A stretch of DNA of 43,928 nucleotides from Kiritimatiellia bacterium (GTDB lineage: Bacteria > Verrucomicrobiota > Kiritimatiellia > RFP12 > UBA1067): positions 1 to 43,928 of the forward strand of contig JAFQYM010000003.1 of the NCBI GenBank assembly GCA_017406465.1, written 5' to 3'. The notes beneath the pieces were generated by a model. It ran no database searches. It saw only the letters and a list, made by a program, of their open reading frames with translations, and was not told where the DNA came from. Positions 25,728 through 33,354 of this stretch are shown piece by piece (position 1 is the stretch's first letter; every line of letters begins with the position of its first letter). The position numbers and the translations under genes were made by a program.

Positions 25728-25795
25728 GACATTTCGGTTTTTCATAAAGAGCGATTTTTAAAAGATGTCGATGTCGAGATAATAAAAGAATAACA

Positions 25796-26575
25796 ATGCC
25801 CTACATCGAATTCCATAGGTGGATATTGGCGGCGGTTCTTGCCATGGCGAGAATCGGCGGGGCGTTCGCCATCTGCCCGGCGCTGGCGGACTCGATGATT
25901 CCAGGCGTCGCGAGAAGGGCGGCCGTGTTTGGCTTTGCGTGCCTTGTGATTCCCTTCGTAAAGAACGAGATGCCGCCGGGAGAGCCGAATCTCTGGATGT
26001 TTTCGATCCTCGCCTTCAAGGAGGCGATCATCGGCTTTCTGCTCGGGTTCTTTGCATCGATTCCCTTCTGGGTCGCGGAGAACATAGGCAACTTCATAGA
26101 CAACCAGCGCGGCGCGACGATGGGCGAGGTGTATTCGCCGCTTTCGGGGGCACAGGTCTCGACTACCGGCATCTTCTTTACCCAGATAGTCTCGACCGTG
26201 TTTTTCGTCAGCGGCGCAGTGCTCCTCATGCTGGCGGCGCTCTACAAGAGCTACACCATCTGGCCGGTGTTCGTCGACGGGATTTCGTTCACGCCCGGCA
26301 CGCCATTGCAGATACTTGGCACCGTGGACGACATGCTTAAAGTCACAGTCGTGATTTCCGCGCCCGTGATCATCGTGATGTTCCTCGCGACGATCGGCCT
26401 CGGCCTCGTAAACCGCACGGCGCCACAGCTCAACGTGTTCTTCCTCTCGATGCCCGTCAAGTCCGCGCTTGGCGTCGCGATGCTTATCGTCTATCTTCCG
26501 TTTATAATGGATATGCTGATGTACACCAAGGACACCGCTATCCTCTCGCCCGTCCGCAATCTCCTGGGAGGATAA
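25796..26575 (+). CDS. sctT: T3SS export gate protein SctT
   Basis: A 259-aa FliR/SctT membrane protein of the export gate with about six hydrophobic segments and conserved FWVAENIGNFIDNQRGATMG and SVVFFVSGAVLLML-like segments. Length is normal. It lacks a good Shine-Dalgarno sequence; the sequence ahead belongs to the AT-rich insertion, so its translation may depend on the upstream frame that ends two bases before its ATG. Confidence 0.95.
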   Translation: MPYIEFHRWILAAVLAMARIGGAFAICPALADSMIPGVARRAAVFGFACLVIPFVKNEMPPGEPNLWMFSILAFKEAIIGFLLGFFASIPFWVAENIGNFIDNQRGATMGEVYSPLSGAQVSTTGIFFTQIVSTVFFVSGAVLLMLAALYKSYTIWPVFVDGISFTPGTPLQILGTVDDMLKVTVVISAPVIIVMFLATIGLGLVNRTAPQLNVFFLSMPVKSALGVAMLIVYLPFIMDMLMYTKDTAILSPVRNLLGG

Positions 26576-26581
26576 CCGACC

Positions 26582-27721
26582 ATGGCTGAGTCGAGTGGCG
26601 AGAAGACTGAGATGCCCACACAGAAGAAGCTGCGCGACGCGCGGCAGAAGGGGCAGGTGTGCACATCCAAGGACATCGTCTCGACGGCGATTCTCGTTGT
26701 CCTGTTCGTGCTTCTCGGCTGGATGGGAATTGCGCTTGTCGACGACGCCTCGATGCTTCTTGGCTACATAGGGAACCGCATGAGCGGCGATCCTTTCGCG
26801 GCCACCGGCCAGGCGATGGGGATGACGGCGCTCGTCATCTGCAAGCATTCCTTCATCTTCGTCCTCGTCGCGGCCGTCATCGGCATCGCCGCCAACACCG
26901 CCCAGATCGGCTTTCTCTTCACCTTCGAGCCGATAATACCGAAGATGGAAAAGCTCAATCCCGTCGAGGGCGCGAAGAAGATCTTCTGCATGAAGAACCT
27001 CTTCGAGTTCCTGAAGAACATCGTGAAGGTCTGCTTTCTCAGCTACCTACTCTACAAGATCATCTGGGCGAGCGTCCCTGAACTTCTCACGATGTGCTAC
27101 GGCACGATCGACGACATATTCCCGTGCCTGAAGCTCATGCTGAAGCGCCTCGCCGTCTACACGGCCTTCGGCTACATAGTAATCGCAGTCGTCGACCGCA
27201 TCTTCCAGGGGCGCAACTTCACGAAGCAGATGATGATGACCAAGGACGAGGTGAAGCGCGAATACAAGGAGATGGAGGGGTCTGCGGAAATCAAGCAGGC
27301 GCAGAGGCAGTTCCGCGACGAGATCCTGAACGGACCCGATCCGCGGCAGGCCGTCTCAAAGGCAAACGTCGTCGTTACCAACCCGACGCGCCTCGCAGTG
27401 GGCATACGCTTCAAGGCAGAAGAGGCCCCGCTCCCGCGCATCTGCGCGCTCGGTTCGGGGCCAATAGCAAAAATCATCCGCGAGGAGGCGCTTGCCCTCG
27501 GAATCCCGATCATGGAGGACCGCCCCCTTGCACGCGCACTCTATGCCGAAGGCAGGATAGAGGAATTCATCCCCGACTCGCTTATCGAGCCGGTCGCGGA
27601 AGTCCTCAAGTGGGCCAAGCAGCTTCAGGACGCCAAAAAGGAAGAGGAAGAGCTCGACAGCGTGACGCTGGACGAACTGCCTCAAGTGGGGGGTGAGGCG
27701 GATACGGGAGAAACGACATAG
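26582..27721 (+). CDS. sctU: T3SS export switch protein SctU with NPTR site
   Basis: A 379-aa FlhB/YscU-type membrane protein with an N-terminal KTEMPTQKKLRDARQKGQ motif, four membrane segments and a cytoplasmic C-domain. The self-cleavage loop, NPTH in nearly all members, reads NPTR here (N267-P268-T269-R270), with the normal context VVVTN and LAVGIRF. Asn and Pro, between which cleavage occurs, are intact; His helps the reaction, so cleavage may be slower. The C-terminal tail is long and acidic (about 345-379). Confidence 0.95.
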   Translation: MAESSGEKTEMPTQKKLRDARQKGQVCTSKDIVSTAILVVLFVLLGWMGIALVDDASMLLGYIGNRMSGDPFAATGQAMGMTALVICKHSFIFVLVAAVIGIAANTAQIGFLFTFEPIIPKMEKLNPVEGAKKIFCMKNLFEFLKNIVKVCFLSYLLYKIIWASVPELLTMCYGTIDDIFPCLKLMLKRLAVYTAFGYIVIAVVDRIFQGRNFTKQMMMTKDEVKREYKEMEGSAEIKQAQRQFRDEILNGPDPRQAVSKANVVVTNPTRLAVGIRFKAEEAPLPRICALGSGPIAKIIREEALALGIPIMEDRPLARALYAEGRIEEFIPDSLIEPVAEVLKWAKQLQDAKKEEEELDSVTLDELPQVGGEADTGETT

Positions 27722-27734
27722 TGGGAGAAGTTGT

Positions 27735-28295
27735 ATGAAAGACATGGAAAAGCTCTACAGGACCATAGCCCCAAAGCTGACGAACTGGCTCGTCTCCTCG
27801 GGTAGCCAATACGCCGAGGCATGCGACATCGTGCAGAGCACCTTCCTCAAGATATGGAAGATGCGCGACGATGTGCGCGACGATGCCGACGCCATCTCAG
27901 GTCTTGCCTTTACGATTGCCCGCAATCTCCGCAAGAACCTTGCGCGCGACAAGGCGCACTTGACTTTCGTCGGCGAGATACGCGATTCGGACGATGGGGT
28001 CGTGGGTGACGCGGAGACGTCGCCCATCGGCACAACGGAGCGTCTCGACACCTTGCCGCAGCATCGCGAGACTTCGCAGTCCGATACGGAATACCTTCGC
28101 AAGCGCCTTTTGGAGGCGTTTGCGAAGCTCCCGCCCATCCTTCGTGACGCATATACGATGTTCCAAGTAGGCGAAATGTCCGTGCGAGACATCGCAAATC
28201 AGACAGGAGTGAGCGAAAATCTTGTAAAAGTGCGTATTTTCCGCGCGAAAGAGAAGTTGAAGACGATTCTTGCAGATTTGCATGTAACTTTTTAG
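27735..28295 (+). CDS. ECF-type RNA polymerase sigma factor, likely T3SS regulator
   Basis: A 186-aa sigma factor with only regions 2 and 4. Region 2: AEACDIVQSTFLKIWKMRDD and SGLAFTIARNLRKNLARDKA. Region 4: LPPILRDAYTMFQVGEMSVR followed by DIANQTGVSENLVKVRIFRAKEKLK. The start at 27735 has GGGAGAAG ahead of it. It follows sctU by 13 nt and appears to be the last gene of the T3SS operon. Its 3' end overlaps promoter box 3. No anti-sigma factor with a membrane segment is adjacent. By analogy with HrpL it probably reads the five GTAAC-N15-GTGTAKACA boxes in this window, which would include its own operon. Confidence 0.88.
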   Translation: MKDMEKLYRTIAPKLTNWLVSSGSQYAEACDIVQSTFLKIWKMRDDVRDDADAISGLAFTIARNLRKNLARDKAHLTFVGEIRDSDDGVVGDAETSPIGTTERLDTLPQHRETSQSDTEYLRKRLLEAFAKLPPILRDAYTMFQVGEMSVRDIANQTGVSENLVKVRIFRAKEKLKTILADLHVTF

Positions 28296-28312
28296 CGGGA
28301 TATGTGTATACA
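28284..28312 (+). promoter_or_regulatory. ECF-type promoter box 3
   Basis: GTAAC, 15 bp, GTGTATACA. It overlaps the stop codon of the sigma factor gene and lies 28 nt before the ATG at 28341. Confidence 0.75.
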
Positions 28313-28340
28313 AGGCGAACACACGAAAGGAAATACGACA

Positions 28341-28619
28341 ATGGAAATCAATCTTAGCAACAATGGTCTTAACAACATCGGAGCGGGGCGCGAGGCGCTT
28401 GACGCGGCTGCCATCGGCGTCGGTCACGAGGCGAAGGTCGGCTCGGGCGTCAAGCCCCAGGACGCGGTTACGATTACCAATGCGCCCCGTGGCGTTTCTT
28501 CGGCAGAGCCAGTCTTCGATGTTCCCGACTCGGCGCTTTCGAGGGATGACGCGCTCGGCAAGCTCGTGACGGCGGCCTTCAACTTCCAACCCCCGCCGAT
28601 GCCTGCGTTTACCGACTGA
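28341..28619 (+). CDS. Small protein of the T3SS regulon
   Basis: A 92-aa protein of unknown family. The N-terminus is Asn-rich (MEINLSNNGLNN), the middle polar and probably disordered, and the C-terminus has one likely helix (DSALSRDDALGKLVTAAFNF) and a QPPPMP end. It has no signal peptide or membrane segment. AAAGGA stands 9 nt before the ATG, which is preferred over an ATG at 28302 inside the promoter region. It is the first gene after the sigma factor and has its own box. It could be a secreted protein or, as in the flagellar FlgM case, an exported inhibitor of the sigma factor; neither is shown. Confidence 0.6.
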   Translation: MEINLSNNGLNNIGAGREALDAAAIGVGHEAKVGSGVKPQDAVTITNAPRGVSSAEPVFDVPDSALSRDDALGKLVTAAFNFQPPPMPAFTD

Positions 28620-28859
28620 CCATTTGTAAAGCTGGAATCTTTCGGGTTCATGCATCGGCGTCGTTCGCGATCTCAGCGCCGGTTGTCGTCAAGAACCTCC
28701 GCCGTTCGAGATGCGAGTTTCACTCTGGGGATAGCATGTGTCCGGATGGCGTACGGCCTTGTTGACGGCTTCTTTATGGTATAATATACATACTATCTTT
28801 TTGTAGTCGGCGTATATAATGAATAGACATGCAGGAAGAGCCTAAAAGGAGAAACAGTT
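28620..28859. other. 240-bp spacer without a gene
   Basis: No gene is seen. A possible sigma-70-type promoter is TTGACG (28762-28767) and TATACA (28785-28790), 17 bp apart, with further TATAAT-like sites at 28780 and 28815. No copy of the ECF box is found; a GAACC at 28705 lacks the matching -10 element. AAGGAG (28846-28851) serves the GTG start at 28860. Confidence 0.4.
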
Positions 28860-29330
28860 GTGGAATTTAGAGAGTTGATTGCAGGATTTGCCGCAAAATA
28901 TGGAATTGAAGGGCTTGACGGTGCCGACGGCGTGGCAGAACTCGACGTCGAAGGCATTCGCGTGGAGCTGTTGGACGATCCGCAGACGCAGAGTATATTC
29001 GCCTGTGCCGAGATTGGACACCCTCCGCCAGACGCGAACGGCGCGTTTGGCGCAATGATGCTGCAGGCCAATTTCCTCTTGCGCGGTACGGACGGCGCGA
29101 CGCTCTGCCAGAACCCAGAGACCAGCGCCTACGCCCTTGTGCGTCCGTTTCCACAGGCGCTAACGGACGTCGAGTCGTTCGCCGCCGGCCTCGAATCGCT
29201 CGTCAACCAGACGGAGAACTGGCGCAAGGCGCTGGCCGGCCTCCAGCACGCCGAAGACGCACATGTTCAAGCCGCGGGAACGGACGATTCGCACCATGAC
29301 ATGCTTTCAAGCGGATATTTTCATGTGTAA
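28860..29330 (+). CDS. CesT-family type III secretion chaperone
   Basis: A 156-aa class I chaperone: N-terminal helix (EFRELIAGFAAKYGIEGLDG), strands (GVAELDVEGIRVELLDD, IFACAEIG), the typical short LLQANFLLRGTDGATLCQN turn and a final helix (VESFAAGLESLVNQTENWRK). The FLLRGTDGATL motif matches NLFAGTDGATIGL in the chaperone at 32843, so the two are related. It starts at GTG with AAGGAG 8 nt upstream. It stands just before the 1145-aa protein, its likely client. Confidence 0.8.
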   Translation: MEFRELIAGFAAKYGIEGLDGADGVAELDVEGIRVELLDDPQTQSIFACAEIGHPPPDANGAFGAMMLQANFLLRGTDGATLCQNPETSAYALVRPFPQALTDVESFAAGLESLVNQTENWRKALAGLQHAEDAHVQAAGTDDSHHDMLSSGYFHV

Positions 29331-29355
29331 CCTTTTTGCGTCGCGTGTGTATACA
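29327..29355 (+). promoter_or_regulatory. ECF-type promoter box 4
   Basis: GTAAC, 15 bp, GTGTATACA. The stop codon of the chaperone gene lies inside the -35 element. The ATG of the next gene is 53 nt below. Confidence 0.8.
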
Positions 29356-29408
29356 GGTTGAAATACAGGTTGAAAAGTTGAAAGCAAAGGTAGAAAGGAG
29401 CGATAAAA

Positions 29409-32400
29409 ATGCCAGGCACAGGTGAGATAAACGGATCGCAGTCGTTCAAGCTGACGATTGAAAACTACAGGACGAACAACGTCGCGAACAATGGCGCGCG
29501 CGCGAACGCGCCGGCGGCGCTGAACAACGCGCAGCCCGCCGCCGCGCCTCAGCCCGCCGTCGCGCAGGCCCAGCAGCCGAAGAAGGGCTTCTTCGCGTGG
29601 ATCATGAGTTTCTTCAGGAGCGCCGAGCCCGCGCCTGCCCCGGAGCCGCGCGTCGCTGCGCCTCAAGTTCCGCCGCACAAGCAGTTCAACGACCGCCTCT
29701 TCAAGAATGTGGATGCAAACGCCTTCGCAGCGCTTCCGCAGAACTTCAGGGATGCGCTCATGACGCTGGAGGAGGCGCTGCGCGCCAAGTTCGGCGAGAC
29801 GATCGTCGTCAAAGACGACAATCTGTGCGAGCAGCTGACGTCGACCAGATGCAAGATGACCAGAATGAAAGCGCTTGTCGATCAGGCAAACGCCGCCGGG
29901 CGCGAAATCACGGTCGAAGAAATCGTGCAGGAATACACGGCGCGCGCGAACCAGCTTTTTGTAGAGGCGGCGATCGGGGAAAAGTTCGCCGCGATGTGCA
30001 ATGCCGGAAATGTCGCACTCGGCGGATCGCCCCTCTCCCAGGGGGCTTTGATAGCAAAGCGGCATCCGGAAATAGCAGAGGAGCTCTGCAGGTGCAACAC
30101 GCCGGCTGAGATCGCACAGGCCCTCAAAAAACACAGTGAGAAATTCTCCGCCCTCGTCGAGACGCGGCGGGCGATAAACGAGGCGACGGCGGGAGCCGGG
30201 GATTCATGCTGCGAAAAGCTTGCGTCCGCCCTCGGCATGCACAAGAGCCTCGTTTCGTCGATGGTCGAAATGGTGAAGCTGAAAAACAAAATCCTCGAAC
30301 TTGGAAATCAGATGATGGGAGGGACATACCCGGGCTGCATGAATCCTGGATTCAGCGCCAAGGCGGCGCTGGAGAAGGTTGTGGACGACTTCGTCGACGG
30401 CCGCGCAAGGTACCTGGCGGAGATCGACCAGATCAATGTCGGCGAAGACGTCAAGCAGCGCTGGAAGGCGACGGTCCTCAACGCCAACAGCCTGCCGGTC
30501 ATGCGCCCGGCGCAGGTGATGCAGCTGGCCGCCGCCGTCAATCTCGGCAAGTTCGATGGTGCGCTCGACAGCCGCATGCCCCTCAAGCTGCGGTGCGATA
30601 TCTTCACCGACCTCAACCGGGAGCTGCGCGAGACCATGCTGTCGGTTCTGGGGGACCAGGCGTTCAAAAAGCTTGGCGCCGAAGAGTTCACCGGGCTGAC
30701 GACTCTTGCCGAGGATATCGCGCTTTCCGGAAAGCCGGCGCTGCTGCAGAAGATCAGGGACGCCAAGACCATGCTCAGCGACGATGTCTACGTGGAGATG
30801 TCCAGGACGGCCAACACCGGCGCCAGCACGTTCGTCTCATCCCTTCTCGTCGTCATCCAGTCTACGGCCGAGAATCCGTTGACCAGCGAACCGAGGTTCA
30901 GCGCGGCCATCGAGAAGCAGATCGACGCCGCGCTCGCCGAGAGCGGCGTTGCCGACGCCAAGCTGGTCGCCGACGTCAAGAAGGCGCTGGTCGCGCAGGG
31001 CAAGGGCGTCCTCAAGGGCGCGACGACGCTCGCGGCGCTTTCCGCGTTCGTCGACTCCGTCAAGGACCAGGCGCAGGTGCTGGCGCAGACGCTTGCCGCC
31101 GTGGCAAGGGGGCGGGAGGGGGCCAAGAGTCTCGCCGCGACGACGATTGCGTTCTCCACCGGCCTCGGCAAGGGGTTTGTCCTCAACAACCTCGACACGT
31201 CGTCCATTGCGTCCGCATCCGGCAAGCTCCGCTTCCTGTACGACGACATCGTGTCCCAGGCGAAGAAGGGTCCGGTCGACTACGTGGCCAACGTGAACAA
31301 GGCGAACGACATCATCACGAAATTTGCGAACGACAAGATCGCCATCCTGAAGGCCATCGACGAGGCGGGGTTCGATGTCGCGGACCGCGCGAACTACATC
31401 ATGGATGCGCTGAAGAGCAGCACCTGGAGGGACGCGAGCGTCGTGCCCGTCGCCAAGGCTCTCGCCGAAAGCGCCAACATCAGGGCGGCGTTCAAGGCGA
31501 TTGCCGGAGTCCGCGATCCCGAGCAGGCCGCGAAGCTCGCCGCCAAGGGAATCGCCGAGAACTTCCGGATTTTTGCGCAGACGTTCTCGCACGAGATCCT
31601 CTCTAAGTATCCCGAGATGGCGCAGAAGATGATTGAGTCCAGCGACCTGCAGCAGATCCTGCAGATGATGACGACTTCGCTCCTCGCAAAGGAGATGCCG
31701 GAGATGTCGGCTTCCCTCGCGCGTCTCGCGGAGGCAGGCAAGCTTTCGCAAATCCGCAAACTGCTGTGCGACGCCATGAACGAAATGCGTTCGCTGAAGA
31801 TGGACTACATGACGCTCGAGCAATACGGTCTCGTGGGGGAGCCGAACGGCGAGAAGCTCCGAGGAACCTTGCACAACCCCAATCTCGTGTTCAACCAGGC
31901 GAAGTACGACAAGTGCGTGGACGACGACGCCACGCTCAACATCGCAAACACCTTCTTCGGCATGATGACGGCGGACTTCCCCACGAAGACCGCGTTCGCC
32001 GACGCCGACAAGTACATCGCGCGCAAGCTGATCGGCGGCGGAATGGTGACGAAGTACTCCGAGGGGCTTTCGCAGGAGGCAGTGCCGATCCTTAAGAACC
32101 TCGTGGACCGCCTCGACTGGCGTCCGAATTTCGCGATGGAGTCGGATGCGATCGTGAGGGGCTTCGTCGAGGACCTCAAGAACTGGCGCGACATCGCGCC
32201 GGGATCGGCGGATTCCGCCGGGCTTGAGAATGTCCTGCAGCGCCGCATGAACGGCTACATGACCGATGCCCTGAAGGGCTTGACCCAGCAGGCCAAGATC
32301 ATCAACGTGGGCGGCATGGAAGTCTTCTCGACGTTCAGCGCGGACATTTCGCGCGGCAACACATATGTCCTGAACGGCACGAAGATGCAGATCAAGTCCG

Positions 32401-32846
32401 CTGCGGAGATGGTGGGCGAAATCAAGCAGGCGCTCGGCAACGATCCGGCCAAGCTCAAGGCGGTGTCGGTTGTCTTCAACCAGCAGATATTCGGCGATTT
32501 CACCGCCGCCGTGCCCAACAAGCTGGCTCTTGCCGGATGGAGGGCTGGACAGGAAGATGAGGATATCGCGAACATCCCAAACATTGAGAAGTTCGCATCC
32601 CGCGACATCAACTTGACTGGCTACCCGCTCTTCCAAACCGGCGCCATGACATTCGAGCTTGACGTCGCGCCTGACGGCAATTCGGCGAAAATCCGCGCCA
32701 AGACGGAGTCGAAACTCTGCGGCGACAAAACGCTGATGGCGAAGGGCCAGGACGTCGGCAAGTGCATCATAACTCAGGAGTTCACGCTGGAGTTCGGCAA
32801 TGAACCCGTAATCAAGGACCTCAAGATAGGACAGACGTTCGCATGA
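29409..32846 (+). CDS. Large T3SS effector candidate, 1145 aa
   Basis: Family not recognised. The N-terminus (about 1-90) is polar and Ala/Pro/Gln-rich, as in type III secretion signals with a chaperone-binding segment. The rest is almost wholly helical and soluble, with no membrane segment long enough for a translocon pore protein. The last 100 or so residues are beta-rich (AMTFELDVAPDGNSAKIRAK, IITQEFTLEF) and recall the strand-rich part shared by the two paralogues downstream (FTLSRNDETGAVTIKY). It has its own ECF box and a strong AAGGAG. A CesT chaperone gene stands on either side, one overlapping its stop by 4 bp. Secretion is inferred from this context. Confidence 0.65.
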   Translation: MPGTGEINGSQSFKLTIENYRTNNVANNGARANAPAALNNAQPAAAPQPAVAQAQQPKKGFFAWIMSFFRSAEPAPAPEPRVAAPQVPPHKQFNDRLFKNVDANAFAALPQNFRDALMTLEEALRAKFGETIVVKDDNLCEQLTSTRCKMTRMKALVDQANAAGREITVEEIVQEYTARANQLFVEAAIGEKFAAMCNAGNVALGGSPLSQGALIAKRHPEIAEELCRCNTPAEIAQALKKHSEKFSALVETRRAINEATAGAGDSCCEKLASALGMHKSLVSSMVEMVKLKNKILELGNQMMGGTYPGCMNPGFSAKAALEKVVDDFVDGRARYLAEIDQINVGEDVKQRWKATVLNANSLPVMRPAQVMQLAAAVNLGKFDGALDSRMPLKLRCDIFTDLNRELRETMLSVLGDQAFKKLGAEEFTGLTTLAEDIALSGKPALLQKIRDAKTMLSDDVYVEMSRTANTGASTFVSSLLVVIQSTAENPLTSEPRFSAAIEKQIDAALAESGVADAKLVADVKKALVAQGKGVLKGATTLAALSAFVDSVKDQAQVLAQTLAAVARGREGAKSLAATTIAFSTGLGKGFVLNNLDTSSIASASGKLRFLYDDIVSQAKKGPVDYVANVNKANDIITKFANDKIAILKAIDEAGFDVADRANYIMDALKSSTWRDASVVPVAKALAESANIRAAFKAIAGVRDPEQAAKLAAKGIAENFRIFAQTFSHEILSKYPEMAQKMIESSDLQQILQMMTTSLLAKEMPEMSASLARLAEAGKLSQIRKLLCDAMNEMRSLKMDYMTLEQYGLVGEPNGEKLRGTLHNPNLVFNQAKYDKCVDDDATLNIANTFFGMMTADFPTKTAFADADKYIARKLIGGGMVTKYSEGLSQEAVPILKNLVDRLDWRPNFAMESDAIVRGFVEDLKNWRDIAPGSADSAGLENVLQRRMNGYMTDALKGLTQQAKIINVGGMEVFSTFSADISRGNTYVLNGTKMQIKSAAEMVGEIKQALGNDPAKLKAVSVVFNQQIFGDFTAAVPNKLALAGWRAGQEDEDIANIPNIEKFASRDINLTGYPLFQTGAMTFELDVAPDGNSAKIRAKTESKLCGDKTLMAKGQDVGKCIITQEFTLEFGNEPVIKDLKIGQTFA

Positions 32847-33280
32847 CACATCAGGAACTGCTTAGGAAACTCGGCGAGACCGCCGGAATCGAGCTGGAGC
32901 TCTCCGGCCACAGCACCGCCGCCGCGAAATTCGACGGCGACGAAGTCAACTTCGAGTCGGATGGCGAGAGGCTCTACATCTACGCCGACATCGCGTCCGC
33001 GGAAGGGCGCGATGCCGACTTCGGCCGGCTCCTCGAATCGAACAACCTCTTTGCGGGGACGGACGGCGCGACCATCGGGCTTGACCGCGCGCGCGGCACG
33101 TTCACGCTCTGCCGCATGGTCGAGGGCGATGTCGAGTACGGCGCATTCGAGCGGACCGTCGCCAGCTTCGTGACGGCGCTCCGCCTCGTCCGTAGGGAAC
33201 TCTCGGAGGACGACGACCCCGCGTCCGCGCCGCAGCCCGCCATCGGACATCTCAATGACGGACACATCATGCAGGTGTAG
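32843..33280 (+). CDS. CesT-family type III secretion chaperone
   Basis: A 145-aa class I chaperone with N-terminal helix (THQELLRKLGETAGIELELS), strands (AAKFDGDEVNFESDGERLYI), a NLFAGTDGATIGLDR turn and a final helix (FERTVASFVTALRLVRRELS). It overlaps the upstream effector candidate (ATGA) and precedes the 559-aa one. Client may be either. Confidence 0.8.
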   Translation: MTHQELLRKLGETAGIELELSGHSTAAAKFDGDEVNFESDGERLYIYADIASAEGRDADFGRLLESNNLFAGTDGATIGLDRARGTFTLCRMVEGDVEYGAFERTVASFVTALRLVRRELSEDDDPASAPQPAIGHLNDGHIMQV

Positions 33281-33350
33281 GGGGGAAGTTTAAAGTTTGA
33301 AGTTTAAAGTTGAAAGTTTAAACTTTTTAAAACAAAACAAGGGGGGGGGG
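33281..33350 (+). promoter_or_regulatory. AGTTTAAAGTT repeats and G10 tract before a start codon
   Basis: The spacer is made of AGTTTAAAGTT-like units (33289-33325) and an A-rich stretch, then ten G residues (33341-33350), four bases before the ATG at 33355. No other Shine-Dalgarno sequence is present, so the G run must pair with the ribosome. A run of this length is prone to slippage, which would change the spacing and strength of the site. Confidence 0.6.
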
Positions 33351-33354
33351 TACA

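Noticed and set aside
28703..28735. AAGAACC as a sixth ECF box before the chaperone at 28860
   Set aside because: The -10 position reads TGCGAGTTT and does not match GTGTAKACA.
29409..32846. 1145-aa protein as a translocon pore protein
   Set aside because: No hydrophobic segment long enough to span a membrane is visible.
30837..32849. 670-codon minus-strand frame over the 1145-aa protein
   Set aside because: Shadow of third-position GC; no ribosome site and no recognisable domain, while the plus frame continues through the whole region.
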